Shown: in pieces, positions 1 to 9,637 of the stretch
How positions within the stretch are numbered: the first letter of the stretch is position 1
How the letters are laid out: each line of letters starts with the position of its first letter
Source: Ruegeria arenilitoris
GTDB taxonomy: Bacteria; Pseudomonadota; Alphaproteobacteria; Rhodobacterales; Rhodobacteraceae
NCBI RefSeq assembly: GCF_013035315.1
Contig: NZ_WQHP01000010.1
Coordinates: 62,001 to 126,000 of the forward strand
Reading direction: 5' to 3'
Length of the DNA stretch: 64,000 bases
Translations under genes and position numbers: made by a program
The notes under the pieces: model-generated
The model's database searches: none
Told to the model about the DNA's origin: nothing
Seen by the model: only the letters and a program-made list of their open reading frames with translations

Positions 1-1993
1 GCAACTCACCAAACACGCCCAGTACCTTTTTCGGGCCCAGGCAAATCTTGCCGTGACGGCCCGGATGCCACCAAGCATCACCATCGCGCAGGATCTGAAC
101 TTTGGCCGGTGCACCGATGGCGGCCAGAACAGCCTCGGCATCCGCTTTTGCATCGAACACGTCAACCGAACGCGAGGCTCCGTGCACGTCCTTGGGACCA
201 TTGCGACCGACCAGCAGACCGGTGATCTGGGTTTTCTGATCGCCGGGTTCGCCGTCATGGAACACCGGGCCAACCTCGAACAAGGCCACATCTGCGTAGC
301 CGCGCGCCTGATTGCGGGCAGCGGCCTGCAGCAGACCGGGCAGCAGATCGGGGCGCATATGGCTCATCTCGGACGAGATCGGGTTTTCAAGCTGTGTCGC
401 TTCATCGCCGCCCCCGAACAACGCGGCCGAGGCCTGATCAATGAAGGTATAGGAAACGCATTCATTGTACCCCAGAGCTGCACAGGTGCGGCGCGCCATC
501 GACTGACGGCGTTGTGTCGGGGTCATCACCGGTTTCGGGATACCAGCAGTCACGCGCGGCAGAGGCTTGCCCTGCAGCTTGGTCAGCGACGCAATCCGCG
601 CGACCTCTTCCACCAAATCGGCCTCACCCATGATATCAGGACGCCAGCTGGGCACATGCGCCATCTCGCCTTCCAGTCGGAAGCCAAGGCGGGTCAGGGT
701 CTGGCGTTGTTCAGCCTCGGGAATATCCATGCCGACCAGCGATTGCACCCGCTCTGCATCCAGCTTGTAGGCCCGCGCGTGGTTCGGAGCCTTCCCTGCT
801 TCGACCACTTTCGAAACCTCACCGCCGCAGATATCCAGGATCATCTGCGTCGCCTGTTCCAGACCTTCCAGCGTGTATTCAGGATCCACACCCCGCTCAA
901 AGCGGTAGCGCGCGTCCGAGTTGATCTTTAGCGCGCGCCCGGTCAGAGCAATCTGCACGTGATCCCAGAACGCGCTTTCGAGGAAGACGTTCACGGTCTC
1001 TTCGGTACAACCGGTTTCCTCACCGCCCATGATGCCAGCAATGGACTCGGGACCTTTGTCATCCGAAATCACCATCATGCCGGGCTGCAGGGTGTATTCC
1101 TTTTCATCCAGCGCAACCAGCTTTTCACCGCCCTTGGCGCGGTGAACGCGCAGGTTGCCTTGAACCTTATCCGCATCGAATACGTGCAGCGGGCGGTTCT
1201 GGTCGAAGGTCATGTAGTTGGTGATATCGACCAAAGCCGAGATCGGGCGCAGACCAATCGCTTTCAACTGATCCTGCAGCCATTGCGGGCTGGGGCCGTT
1301 CTTAACACCCTTGATCAGACGACCGGTGAAATGCGGTGCTCCGTCCAGCGTATCCTCATCAATCGTCACCTTGATCGGGCTTTCGAAATCACCCGGCACC
1401 GGCACGTAGTCACGCTCTTTCAGCGTGCCGACCCCACGTGCCGCCAGATCACGCGCGATACCCGCGACACCCAGCGCATCGGGGCGGTTCGGCGTGATCG
1501 CAATCTCGATCATCGGATCGACTTTGGACGGCTCATTCTCGGCCAGCCAGTCGACGAACTTGTCGCCCACTTCGCCCGAAGGCAGCTCGATGATGCCGTC
1601 ATGCTCGTCCGACAGCTCCAGCTCGCGCTCGGATGCCATCATGCCAAAGCTTTCGACACCGCGGATCTTGCCGACGCTGATGGTCAGGTCCAGACCGGGG
1701 ATGTACATGCCCGGTTTGCAGACGACGACAGTGATCCCTTCGCGCGCATTGGGCGCGCCGCAGATGATCTGCAGATCGCCCTCATCCGTCGCAACCGTGC
1801 AGACGCGCAGCTTATCGGCGTCGGGATGTTTCTCGGCATGCTTCACATAGCCCAGCGTAAAGCCCGCCAGCCGGTCCCCAGGGTTCACGATCTCTTCGAC
1901 TTCAAGTCCAAGATCGGTCAACGTCTCAGCAATCTCATCAACCGACGCATCGGTGTCGAGGTGGTCTTTCAGCCAGGAAAGAGTGAATTTCAT
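1..1993 (-). CDS. pheT: Phenylalanine--tRNA ligase beta subunit, partial (3' end beyond the window)
   Basis: Beta subunit of the cytoplasmic (alpha-beta)2 enzyme that charges tRNA-Phe. Translating the minus strand from the ATG at 1993 gives an open frame of about 664 codons running off the left edge. It starts MKFTLSWLKDHLDTDASVDE, a typical PheT start. An EMAP/tRNA-binding-type domain lies around residues 40-150 (with HPDADKLRVCTV), followed by the B3/B4 and B5 regions and part of the catalytic-like core. The family is about 800 aa, so the C-terminal anticodon-binding domain is missing here. pheS lies upstream on the same strand, but three genes separate the two subunits. Two long open frames on the opposite strand here are shadows. 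Confidence 0.97.
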   Translation of the reverse strand, partial: MKFTLSWLKDHLDTDASVDEIAETLTDLGLEVEEIVNPGDRLAGFTLGYVKHAEKHPDADKLRVCTVATDEGDLQIICGAPNAREGITVVVCKPGMYIPGLDLTISVGKIRGVESFGMMASERELELSDEHDGIIELPSGEVGDKFVDWLAENEPSKVDPMIEIAITPNRPDALGVAGIARDLAARGVGTLKERDYVPVPGDFESPIKVTIDEDTLDGAPHFTGRLIKGVKNGPSPQWLQDQLKAIGLRPISALVDITNYMTFDQNRPLHVFDADKVQGNLRVHRAKGGEKLVALDEKEYTLQPGMMVISDDKGPESIAGIMGGEETGCTEETVNVFLESAFWDHVQIALTGRALKINSDARYRFERGVDPEYTLEGLEQATQMILDICGGEVSKVVEAGKAPNHARAYKLDAERVQSLVGMDIPEAEQRQTLTRLGFRLEGEMAHVPSWRPDIMGEADLVEEVARIASLTKLQGKPLPRVTAGIPKPVMTPTQRRQSMARRTCAALGYNECVSYTFIDQASAALFGGGDEATQLENPISSEMSHMRPDLLPGLLQAAARNQARGYADVALFEVGPVFHDGEPGDQKTQITGLLVGRNGPKDVHGASRSVDVFDAKADAEAVLAAIGAPAKVQILRDGDAWWHPGRHGKICLGPKKVLGVFGEL

Positions 1994-2064
1994 CGGTCGC
2001 TATCCGCCAGAATTTTCGGGTCGGATCGCATGTAGCGGATATTCCCCGCAGGTGGAAGGGCCGC

Positions 2065-2838
2065 TTAGTGGCCAGAGACGAATTGCAGCCAATTGGCCAG
2101 CTCACGGCTGCGCTGGGGCAACACCAAGGCGTCCGGGTGGGTTCCCAGACGCGCCGCAGCCGAGATATCCGTTTCGGCCTGCTCAAGATCATCAGCCAAA
2201 TTGGCGTGGTCGGAAAAGATGCCCCGTGCACGAACATAGATTCCGATATCCCGTGGACTCAATTCAGGATGATACTGCGTGCCCCAAAAACGCAGATCGC
2301 CCTGCTCATAAACTGCTGCCTGAACCGGGGAATGGGCGTTGCCTGCCAACAGAATTGCTCCGTCAGGCAGCTTCTGAACCTCATCCCGGTGGATGCACGG
2401 AACGCCAAAGCCGGCACTGCGCCCCTCCATCATGGAATGCTGGCCACCTTCTTGGGTCAGCACGTTATTCTGCGCCATGCCGACTTCCATGCCAACCGGA
2501 GACGCACCAACAGAACCGCCCAGCATCAACATCGCAAGTTGCAGCCCGTTGCACGACCCCCATATCGGTCGACCGGCGGTCAGCACGACTTCGGCCGCGG
2601 CGCGCTGGGGGACCGCCTCGGGCGCGTCCACAGACCAGCTGACACCCGATCCGGTCAGCACTACGGCGTCCACGCCCTGCAATTCATCGGGGTGCAATGC
2701 TGCGGCATAAGGATTGGCCAGACGAATACGGACCTCCGGAGCCAAGCCCGAGAAAGTCCGGATGAACCCGTTCGCTCCTGCATGGCCCTTGGCAACCATG
2801 TCCGGTGTATTGCCTTCAACGATCAGAATTGTGGTCAT
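2065..2838 (-). CDS. Class I glutamine amidotransferase domain protein (GMP-synthase-like)
   Basis: A 257-aa single-domain glutamine amidotransferase that would release ammonia from glutamine. The nucleophile elbow GSCNGLQ puts the catalytic Cys near residue 96, and GTQYHPELS near 187-195 supplies the His and Glu of the triad. There is no synthetase domain, as in the stand-alone GuaA-like amidotransferases common in Rhodobacteraceae; the acceptor substrate cannot be read from sequence. The start at MTTILIVEGN is chosen because it opens directly on the first beta strand; an upstream in-frame start would add 21 unlikely residues. It lies between pheT and a secreted hydrolase on the same strand. 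Confidence 0.88.
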   Translation of the reverse strand: MTTILIVEGNTPDMVAKGHAGANGFIRTFSGLAPEVRIRLANPYAAALHPDELQGVDAVVLTGSGVSWSVDAPEAVPQRAAAEVVLTAGRPIWGSCNGLQLAMLMLGGSVGASPVGMEVGMAQNNVLTQEGGQHSMMEGRSAGFGVPCIHRDEVQKLPDGAILLAGNAHSPVQAAVYEQGDLRFWGTQYHPELSPRDIGIYVRARGIFSDHANLADDLEQAETDISAAARLGTHPDALVLPQRSRELANWLQFVSGH

Positions 2839-2919
2839 GACATCCCCGTTTCCACATGGATAAACGGGTGGAACGCGCTCCAGCAAACCTGTTCGCGACA
2901 AGGCCGGGTCGTTTCCAGT

Positions 2920-3726
2920 TCAGGGATATGTCGGTTCGCGCCCCAACAGCTCATCCAACTGCCGCCCGACCCAGCCATGAGGGATAAAGTGCCCGCCCGG
3001 ATGGGTATCCAGCGCAACCCGTCCCTGCGCGCAGTCGGTCCATTCCACGCGGTTGAGCGTCAGGATCGGAACCACGCTCCAATCGCCGCGCGGCGTGGCC
3101 GTGTCACAGCCGAATTTCTGACGCCACAGCGCCACCGGATAGGTCGTATCCCCGCCCGGCCCTAAGGGGAAATCCATCACCGTATCGCTGGTGCCGTGCA
3201 CATGGCGCACCTCTGCCGGGGCCTGAGGGCAATCCTCGGTCTGCCGGATGCTGCCTGCGATGCCCAGCAAAGCCGCCGTGTCATTGCCCGACTGGCAGAC
3301 ATAGCGCCACGCCATCGCGCCGCCGTAGGAATAGCCCGAGACATAGATACGGTCCGCGTCAATCGGGTAACGCTTGGCCACATCCTCCAGCACCCGGTCC
3401 GCAAAAGGCACATCGCCGGTGTTCGAGGTCCAGAAATCCCAGCTTTTGCCCAGCCCATTAGGGGCCACCAGCAGCACGCCGCGCAGTTTCGTGGCCCCCG
3501 CAATGCGTTCGTGATTGACCACCACGGTCCCCTGCCGCGCCCAGCCGTGGAAATGCATCAACACCGGCAGAGGCGTCTCGCCGTCCCATCCGTCCGGCTC
3601 CAGCACATGGTACGAGCGGTCCCCGACTTGACAGGCCGTATCGCCATGACAGTCATCGCGCCAAGGCCCCATGGCATAGGCAACAGAAGCGGACATGAAA
3701 AAGAGGACAAGCAGTCGATAGATCAT
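2920..3726 (-). CDS. Secreted alpha/beta hydrolase, PHB depolymerase / feruloyl esterase-like
   Basis: A 268-aa protein with an N-terminal signal peptide (about residues 1-18, hydrophobic MIYRLLVLFFMSASVAYA), so probably periplasmic or extracellular. Residues after it match the poly(3-hydroxybutyrate) depolymerase / LpqC esterase family. The nucleophile motif GYSYGG puts Ser near 133, an Asp near 181 lies in VHGTSDTVMD, and a His near 246 lies in HPGGHFIPHGW. Several Cys residues could form disulfides. The natural ester substrate is not known. The start at 3726 is the one that opens on the signal peptide. Upstream is a large inverted-repeat element, so its promoter probably lies in or just inside that element. 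Confidence 0.85.
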   Translation of the reverse strand: MIYRLLVLFFMSASVAYAMGPWRDDCHGDTACQVGDRSYHVLEPDGWDGETPLPVLMHFHGWARQGTVVVNHERIAGATKLRGVLLVAPNGLGKSWDFWTSNTGDVPFADRVLEDVAKRYPIDADRIYVSGYSYGGAMAWRYVCQSGNDTAALLGIAGSIRQTEDCPQAPAEVRHVHGTSDTVMDFPLGPGGDTTYPVALWRQKFGCDTATPRGDWSVVPILTLNRVEWTDCAQGRVALDTHPGGHFIPHGWVGRQLDELLGREPTYP

Positions 3727-3789
3727 GCGACCGACCCTAACCGCCTTGCGGCCCATGTCACGTCACAACCCCGTGGGGCAATGCAACAA

Positions 3790-3931
3790 GCCGCGCTATC
3801 GCCAGACCGCGGGATGGCGATCCTCGGGCTGTAGTCGGTGATTTATTCTGGCCAAATCCGTGTGACGTACGAGCGTTGCGCTAGTGGAGGCAAATCGCCA
3901 GCCCGCCCGGGCGGTCTGGCGATAGCGCGGC
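3790..3931. repeat. Large inverted-repeat element (MITE/BIME-like) between pheS and pheT
   Basis: Two perfect 21-bp arms at 3790-3810 and 3911-3931 are exact reverse complements. Pairing continues inward with a short gap: the left arm has a TGGCGAT block that is mirrored on the right as ATCGCCA. The right side also holds the small palindrome CCCGCCCGGGCGG. About 60-80 bp of unpaired sequence lies in the middle. There is no coding potential. It could be a miniature transposable element, a BIME-type repeat or a very strong RNA hairpin; copy number elsewhere in the genome would decide. Confidence 0.75.
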
Positions 3932-3957
3932 GGCCTATCGGCCTTTGTTCCGCGTTG

Positions 3958-4506
3958 CTAAGAACCGGATGTTTCTCCGAATTTTTCTTTGATAGCCCCT
4001 ACGAGCCTTGGGACTCGCTTTTTCTTCCGCCAATCAAAATCCACCGCTGTTTGTACAATATCTTCCTTCAACAATGTTGAAAGATACCCACTTGCAGAAC
4101 CTATTTTGAACGAAGCCTCTTCAAGCTTCTTAAGTGTAGCGCCTGCTTTTTCAGGTTCTTTCTTATGTTGATAACAGAAATCTTCGTACAACTGAGGCAA
4201 TGGTTTGATTTGCCTTTTACAATGACCAGAAATTTCACGCAGCGCGTTTGACACTCCCATGGAAGTCAACAGTTCAACCTCGTAGGATAGTCCTTCAAAT
4301 TCCGCGAGTGACCGCGTTGCAGATTTGTAGTCCTGCAATGTCACCGCTTGTCCCACTTCGGAGAACTTGGCAATCAATTTTCGAAATAGCTCTCTTTTTT
4401 CTTTTTTTATCTGGTATTTATGCTCGAGACTTCGCTGCCACGGAAAAACCACTACGGCTACAAGTAAAGCCACCAAAGCGGCAGAGGTCACCCATTGCCC
4501 ATTCAA
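3958..4506 (-). CDS. Hypothetical single-pass membrane protein, AT-rich
   Basis: No recognised family. The 182-aa product has one N-terminal membrane segment (about residues 7-23, [16 protein letters not shown]). A basic, helical, probably cytoplasmic or coiled domain follows, rich in Lys and Glu, ending [10 protein letters not shown]. It begins with TTG and overlaps the pheS stop codon by 4 nt (TTGA), which suggests translational coupling. Base composition is visibly lower in GC than the neighbours, with runs such as ttttttcttttttt at about 4396. This points to acquired DNA inserted between pheS and pheT. The TTG start is the weakest part of the call. Confidence 0.6.
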   Translation of the reverse strand: MNGQWVTSAALVALLVAVVVFPWQRSLEHKYQIKKEKRELFRKLIAKFSEVGQAVTLQDYKSATRSLAEFEGLSYEVELLTSMGVSNALREISGHCKRQIKPLPQLYEDFCYQHKKEPEKAGATLKKLEEASFKIGSASGYLSTLLKEDIVQTAVDFDWRKKKRVPRLVGAIKEKFGETSGS

Positions 4507-5576
4507 CGCGACAAACCACCATGCAGGTTCGGCATATCCAGCGCTGCAAACCCATAGTGACGCAGCCAGCGCAGGTCGGAATCAAAGAAGGCCCGCAAAT
4601 CCGGAATACCGTATTTCAGCATCGCCAAACGGTCGATACCGATGCCGAAGGCAAAGCCCTGATAGACCTCGGGGTCGATCCCACCGGCAGCAATCACCTT
4701 GGGGTGCACCATGCCGGACCCCAGAATCTCCATCCAATCGTCGCCCTCGCCGATCTTCAGCTGACCGTTGTCCCAGGAACAGCGGATATCGACCTCGGCC
4801 GACGGTTCGGTGAAGGGGAAATGCGAGGCGCGGAAGCGCAGTTCGACGTCGTCAACCTCGAAGAACGCCTTCACGAACTCTTCCAGAACCCATTTAAGGT
4901 TCGCCATCGAGATGTCCTTGTCGATGGCCAGCCCCTCGACCTGATGGAACATCGGCGTGTGGGTCTGGTCATAGTCGGCGCGATACACGCCGCCCGGGCA
5001 GATCACGCGGATCGGCGCGCCCTGCAGCTCCATCGAGCGGATTTGCACCGGCGAGGTATGGGTTCGCAACACATGCGGCGGGCGGTTATCGCCCTCGGCG
5101 CGGTGCATGTAGAACGTGTCCATCTCGGCCCGCGCAGGGTGGTGGCCGGGGATGTTCAGCGCGTCGAAATTGTGCCAATCGGTTTCGATCCGCGGCCCTT
5201 CGGCCACCGAGAACCCCAGTTCGGCAAAGATCGCGGTCAGCTCCTCGGTCGCTTGGCTGACGGGGTGGATCGAACCCTGACGACGCGCGCGGGTCGGCAG
5301 GGTCACATCCAGCCATTCGGTGCGCAGACGCTCATCCAGCGCGGCATCGGCCAGGGCTGCCTTCTTCGCTGCCAGCGCCGAGTTGATCTCGTCCTTCAGG
5401 GCGTTCAGCGCAGGGCCTGCGACCTGGCGTTCCTCGGGCGTCATCTTGCCCAGCTCGCGCATCTTCAACGCGACCTCGCCCTTTTTGCCGACGGCCGCGA
5501 CACGGATCGCTTCGAGCGCGTTTTCGTCGCCTGCATCGGCGATCTGACCCAGATATTTTGCCTTAAGATCGTCCAT
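4503..5576 (-). CDS. pheS: Phenylalanine--tRNA ligase alpha subunit
   Basis: Catalytic alpha subunit of PheRS, 357 aa, a normal length. An N-terminal coiled coil (residues 1-90) precedes the class II synthetase core. Motif 2 is recognisable as FHQVEG (210-215) and motif 3 as [14 protein letters not shown] (307-320). The phenylalanine-binding region [10 protein letters not shown] (171-180) is also present. The start ATG at 5576 gives [11 protein letters not shown], matching PheS N-termini. It is followed by a small AT-rich gene, an esterase and an amidotransferase before pheT, so the subunits are not directly adjacent. No attenuator leader could be recognised in the 64-nt gap upstream. Confidence 0.98.
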   Translation of the reverse strand: MDDLKAKYLGQIADAGDENALEAIRVAAVGKKGEVALKMRELGKMTPEERQVAGPALNALKDEINSALAAKKAALADAALDERLRTEWLDVTLPTRARRQGSIHPVSQATEELTAIFAELGFSVAEGPRIETDWHNFDALNIPGHHPARAEMDTFYMHRAEGDNRPPHVLRTHTSPVQIRSMELQGAPIRVICPGGVYRADYDQTHTPMFHQVEGLAIDKDISMANLKWVLEEFVKAFFEVDDVELRFRASHFPFTEPSAEVDIRCSWDNGQLKIGEGDDWMEILGSGMVHPKVIAAGGIDPEVYQGFAFGIGIDRLAMLKYGIPDLRAFFDSDLRWLRHYGFAALDMPNLHGGLSR

Positions 5577-5640
5577 GACGGTTTCCTGAATGCTGTTGAG
5601 GCTCTGCTATCACAGCAGTCCGCGAAAGCAAGAGGGGCGA

Positions 5641-6708
5641 TCAGATCGCCTGCACCATTGCCGCTTGCGGGCCGCACTGTACCGGGCGGCTGGTCGGACC
5701 ATAGCTTTGCGGGTAGTTGCGCAGTTCGGGGAACAGCGAGAACAGTTCATCCGCAGCCGCGTGGTCCAGGCTCGACAGTGCCTGATCACCGGGAAAGAAA
5801 CTCTCCGAGATCAGGCCCGAGGTCGAGACCAACTGATGACGGTCAAAGAATAGGTGCACGTAGTGGACAATGTCGCACGGGGCGGACGTGATAGTCGCGT
5901 CATTGATCAGCGATTTGGCCGCGACGAGAATCTCAGCCTCACCAAACAGCAATTCCGCCTGCCAGCCGCTTACCAACAGACGATGCTGAGGCGAGACAAA
6001 AATGTCCCGTTCCGCCCCAAACGCTCCGGCGTGGATACGCACCGGTGCGAAACGACCGCGCCCGGCAACGGTGCGCCCACCAACCCAGCGGATCGGACAG
6101 GGCCCGTCATCTTGCGTCAGCACAAGATCGCCCGGCTTCAGGCTTTCAACCCGGCGCGAGCCGTCCGCTGTATCCACCAGCGTACCAGCCGTAAAGCAAG
6201 GTGGGCCGGTATCGCCGGGGGACAATGTTCCATAGACCAGCGTATCGGGATTGGGCTGATTGAACTGCAGAGTCGTCGTCGTTTGGTTCGGCCCGACTAA
6301 AACCGGCAGGTTCACAGATGTTTCGCCCGCGGCCAGCCCGTTTTGCGCAACGATGTTGGTGGTCCCGCCACCGATATCGTAGAAATCGATGACCTCTCCC
6401 GTAGAGGTGTCGGTCAGCGCGTAGGCCTCATAGTTAGTTGAACCGCCCCCATTGGGGTCTGTCAGCAGGATCGGAAAGAAATCCGCTGAGATCACAAAGA
6501 CCTGTTCGTTATTGTCGGGGTCGGTCGAAACCTGAACCAAAGGATGGTTCAGCGGAATTTCGATCCCGACCTGACCGTTGGCCTGATAGAAAGAAACCGT
6601 GAAATTCGCCGGATCCTCATCAGACCTGAGCGCAACTTCGAGGAACTCCGAGACACCCGTCTGCGCAGCATAGGCATTGGAATAGTGCAGTTCACTGATA
6701 CGGGCCAT
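5641..6708 (-). CDS. Hint-domain protein with N-terminal lamin-tail-like domain
   Basis: A 355-aa protein of a type common in roseobacters. The N-terminal part (ISELHYSNAYAAQTGVSEFL, then beta-rich sequence to about 165) resembles a lamin-tail/LTD-like domain. From Cys171 (CFTAGTLVDTADG) begins a Hint (hedgehog/intein) domain with VESLKPGDLVLT, the FVSPQHRLLV block and LFFDRHQLV. Hint domains autoprocess proteins by an N-S acyl shift at that Cys, but the usual C-terminal His-Asn is not visible, so splicing activity is uncertain. There is no classical signal peptide; such proteins are often exported by type I systems. It lies just upstream of pheS, separated by 64 nt. Confidence 0.85.
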   Translation of the reverse strand: MARISELHYSNAYAAQTGVSEFLEVALRSDEDPANFTVSFYQANGQVGIEIPLNHPLVQVSTDPDNNEQVFVISADFFPILLTDPNGGGSTNYEAYALTDTSTGEVIDFYDIGGGTTNIVAQNGLAAGETSVNLPVLVGPNQTTTTLQFNQPNPDTLVYGTLSPGDTGPPCFTAGTLVDTADGSRRVESLKPGDLVLTQDDGPCPIRWVGGRTVAGRGRFAPVRIHAGAFGAERDIFVSPQHRLLVSGWQAELLFGEAEILVAAKSLINDATITSAPCDIVHYVHLFFDRHQLVSTSGLISESFFPGDQALSSLDHAAADELFSLFPELRNYPQSYGPTSRPVQCGPQAAMVQAI

Positions 6709-6827
6709 GATGTCATCAAGCTCAGGAGTTTCCTGCCAAGGATACCCGATACACCCCGCTTGCTGGCAAGGTCACATCGAATGAATTGGCAAATGCTCTC
6801 CTAAAGGCAACACAGCGCCGAGACAGT

Positions 6828-8198
6828 TCAGTAACTGAATTCGGGGTAAATCCGCGTCAGATCGCCGTTCCAGTCACCGTTGTAGTGGTCCAGCAACTCA
6901 TCCGCCGGAACCTTGCCGGTTTCGATACTGTCTTTGAGAGCATTCAGGAAATGCGTTTCATCCGGCACCATTCCACCTGCACCAGGGCGCGCTCGCGCTT
7001 TCAGCCCCGCCTCTGCGATCGCAACGACTTCACCCGCCAGATCGTGCATGTTGATGTTACCAACTTTAGCCTGCAGACCGTCCTTGGCGGCCTCGACCCG
7101 CAGCGCTTCGCGCGTCTCGGCGTCCCAGTCTTTGACCAGATCCCATGCCGCATCCAGCGCGCCCTGATCATAGGTCAGGCCGACCCAGAACGCGGGCAAA
7201 GCACACAGCCGCCGCCACGGGCCACCATCGGCCCCGCGCATCTCCATGAACTTCTTGATCCGCGCTTCGGGGAAGGCGGTGGTCAAGTGATCGGCCCAGT
7301 CGGACAGCGTTGGCGTTTCGCCCGGAAGGGCGGGCAGCTCGCCTTCCAGAAAATCTCGGAAGGATTGACCCAACGCGTCGATATACTTGCCATCGCGATA
7401 GACGAAATACATCGGCACATCCAAAGCGTACTCGACCCAGCGTTCAAACCCGAACCCATCCTCAAACACAAAAGGCAACATACCGGTGCGGGCATCATCC
7501 AGATGCCGCCAGATATAGCTGCGCCAACTTTTCTGACCGTTGGGCTTGCCTTCGAAGAACGGAGAATTGGCGAACAGTGCGGTTGCCACAGGCTGCAAGG
7601 CCAGTGCGACGCGCAGTTTCTGCACCATGTCGGCCTCGGACCCAAAGTCGATATTCACTTGAACCGTACAGGTCCGGCGCATCATCGACCGGCCCATCGT
7701 GCCGACCTTTTCCATGTAGTCGTTCATCAGCCGATACCGCCCTTTGGGCATCAGCGGCATTTCCTCATGCGTCCAGATCGGAGCAGCGCCAAGGCCGATG
7801 AACCCAACACCAATCTTGTCGGCGATGTCTTTCACGTCGCGCAGATGCGCGTTCACCTCGTCGCAGGTTTCGTGAATGGTCTCGAGCGGCGCGCCGGACA
7901 GTTCCAACTGCCCACCGGGCTCCAACGAGACATTGGCGCCGTCTTTTTCCAGACCGATCAACTTGCCGGCCTCTTCCACCGGCGCCCAGCCATGCAGATC
8001 GCGCAACCCCTGCAGTACGGCCAGAATCGAGCGCTCACCCTCAAAGGGCAGCGGCTTCAGCGTGTCTTTGCAATAGCCGAACTTTTCATGCTCGGTTCCG
8101 ATGCGCCAATCCTGCTTGGGCTTGCAGCCCGATTCCAGATATTCGGCCAGTTGCTCGTGGCGCTCGATAGGACCGCCGCCTGACTGAGGGATGGACAT
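6828..8198 (-). CDS. gshA: Glutamate--cysteine ligase (proteobacterial/plant type)
   Basis: Cytosolic enzyme joining L-glutamate and L-cysteine with ATP, the first step of glutathione synthesis. The 456-aa product matches the plant/alphaproteobacterial GCS2-like family. Marks are GTEHEKFGY near the N-terminus, SLEPGGQLELSGAP (the ATP/metal-binding glutamates), the RTCTVQVNIDFG block and the AFWVGLTYDQ region towards the C-terminus. The start at 8198 (MSIPQSGGGPIERHEQLA) is preferred to an in-frame start 18 codons upstream, which lacks family similarity. A Hint protein follows and a small membrane protein precedes it on the same strand. Confidence 0.95.
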   Translation of the reverse strand: MSIPQSGGGPIERHEQLAEYLESGCKPKQDWRIGTEHEKFGYCKDTLKPLPFEGERSILAVLQGLRDLHGWAPVEEAGKLIGLEKDGANVSLEPGGQLELSGAPLETIHETCDEVNAHLRDVKDIADKIGVGFIGLGAAPIWTHEEMPLMPKGRYRLMNDYMEKVGTMGRSMMRRTCTVQVNIDFGSEADMVQKLRVALALQPVATALFANSPFFEGKPNGQKSWRSYIWRHLDDARTGMLPFVFEDGFGFERWVEYALDVPMYFVYRDGKYIDALGQSFRDFLEGELPALPGETPTLSDWADHLTTAFPEARIKKFMEMRGADGGPWRRLCALPAFWVGLTYDQGALDAAWDLVKDWDAETREALRVEAAKDGLQAKVGNINMHDLAGEVVAIAEAGLKARARPGAGGMVPDETHFLNALKDSIETGKVPADELLDHYNGDWNGDLTRIYPEFSY

Positions 8199-8264
8199 AA
8201 GACCCGTGCTCCGATCCTGATGTGTCTGTCGTTGGGTCAGTCCTGAGCGCAAACCGCGCCGGTG

Positions 8265-8792
8265 TCAATGCAACCGAAGATGCGCAGGCCGCGAAGGCGT
8301 CCGCTCCCAGATTACGACCGGATGCGCCCCGCCACCGTTCAGTTCAGACAGCATTTGTTCGGTTTTCAGCCCCGGCAGGGCCGAGAACACATCAAACAGA
8401 GCCTCGGCACCTTCCGCATTCACAGGAATGTGAAGCGTTGGTTGTCCCGGTTGATCCAGAACCCAATGTGCCGGAGACGATGTCGGGTCCAGAGCTAGAC
8501 GCTCAATTTCTCGGGTCGCGACAATGCCCCCTGTCAGTGGGCCGAGATAAGTGATCTGACCTTCGTCGATTGTCACCAGACCGGGGCCGCCTGCACCGGT
8601 GCGGAACCGGGCACGCTGTACGCCAATGACTGCCAGGGCGGCAGACGCTGCGATCAGCACCCATCCCAGCCAACCCAGCAACCCACCGGGTCCGCTGATC
8701 CAGCTGAAACCAACCAAAAGAACAGCGCCCGCGATCAACACTTCGCGCCAGCGCCACAGGGCCAGTTTGGCTTCGGGTCGGATAAAGCTCAT
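8265..8792 (-). CDS. Conserved two-TM membrane protein (function unknown)
   Basis: The 175-aa product has two adjacent hydrophobic segments (about residues 18-35 and 38-60), followed by a soluble C-terminal region with GPGLVTIDEGQITYLGPLTG and DPTSSPAHWVLDQPG. I recognise it only as a conserved Rhodobacteraceae hypothetical. Its ATG overlaps the stop of the upstream acetyltransferase gene by 4 nt, so it sits in one operon with rsmE and that gene. Nothing in it gives a catalytic function. Confidence 0.8.
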   Translation of the reverse strand: MSFIRPEAKLALWRWREVLIAGAVLLVGFSWISGPGGLLGWLGWVLIAASAALAVIGVQRARFRTGAGGPGLVTIDEGQITYLGPLTGGIVATREIERLALDPTSSPAHWVLDQPGQPTLHIPVNAEGAEALFDVFSALPGLKTEQMLSELNGGGAHPVVIWERTPSRPAHLRLH

Positions 8793-9637
8793 GCCGTGTC
8801 CTCGGGGTTCTTGAACAGAATCAGTGAGTAATGGCCCGCAGGCTGAAACCCAATTCCAATATAGGCACGCGCAGCAGCATCGCTAGCGGCGAACAGGATC
8901 GCGCGTGTGGCGCCTTTGCTTTGCGCCTCGCGAAGGTGCAGCGCCACGGCCAGTCGCGCATAGCCGCGACCCCGCAGGTCCGGCGGCGTGTAAACGCCCC
9001 CGATCTGAACCACCTCGGGCAAGCGGGCATTGAACCCGGTCATCGCAACCGGTTGGCCATTCATCAAAAGTACCCGGTGCGAGTTGCGTTCAATATAGGC
9101 CGCGATATCCTTCTTGGCCTGCCCTTTCGCACGGTCGGCATCGAAATCCATCGCCTCGACCAGATAGCTCTGCCGCCAACCTTCAGTAATGGTGCGGTCT
9201 TGATCACAAAGCGGTAAAAGATCAGCCCCGGTCGTATTCGGTACGACCATCTGTTGCAGATCCAATGTAAATCCGGGCTCATCACTGTTCAGCGTGGCGG
9301 GTCTGTCCTGCCACCCGGCAAGGCGCATGATGCGGCACGCCTGAGACGCTTCCGCCGCCATACCGAACAGTTTTCGGCCCCGGATCAGCCGAATCGCCGC
9401 TCTGAGTTCTTCGTCTGAACATTCGGGGCACTGCGGCAGGACCATGCCTTCGTTGGTGATCCCAAAAACAGCACGCGGACCGTCGCCAAGTGTCCACAGG
9501 TTAACAGCGCGCGGATCTGGTCCCCGCAAGCCAAAATCCCTCAGATTGGCCAAAGGGAACATCGAGGTCTGGATATGGTCGAACAGAAACCTATCGATCT
9601 TGGGAACGTCCACCTCCCGCGCTTCTTGCCAGTTCAC
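8789..9637 (-). CDS. GNAT-family N-acetyltransferase
   Basis: A probable acetyl-CoA-dependent acyltransferase of 282 aa. The C-terminal half carries the acetyl-CoA-binding motif A, GGVYTPPDLRGRGYAR, then ALHLREAQSKGATRAILFA and the final strand/helix AARAYIGIGFQPAGHYSLI. The N-terminal half is a less conserved second GNAT-like region. I placed the start at the GTG at 9637, which overlaps the rsmE stop by 4 nt (GTGA); the longer frame would run into rsmE. The acceptor substrate is unknown. It overlaps the downstream membrane-protein gene by 4 nt, so rsmE, this gene and that one are probably co-transcribed. Confidence 0.85.
   Translation of the reverse strand: MNWQEAREVDVPKIDRFLFDHIQTSMFPLANLRDFGLRGPDPRAVNLWTLGDGPRAVFGITNEGMVLPQCPECSDEELRAAIRLIRGRKLFGMAAEASQACRIMRLAGWQDRPATLNSDEPGFTLDLQQMVVPNTTGADLLPLCDQDRTITEGWRQSYLVEAMDFDADRAKGQAKKDIAAYIERNSHRVLLMNGQPVAMTGFNARLPEVVQIGGVYTPPDLRGRGYARLAVALHLREAQSKGATRAILFAASDAAARAYIGIGFQPAGHYSLILFKNPEDTA

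Noticed and set aside
53..2035. Two long plus-strand open frames (53-931 and 959-2035)
   Set aside because: They are antisense to pheT, whose minus-strand frame shows full PheT similarity; the plus-strand translations resemble no family.
4248..5891. 547-codon plus-strand open frame
   Set aside because: Covers pheS on the other strand; composition is a shadow of high-GC codon bias.
6786..8183. 465-codon plus-strand open frame
   Set aside because: Shadow of gshA, which is clearly coding on the minus strand.
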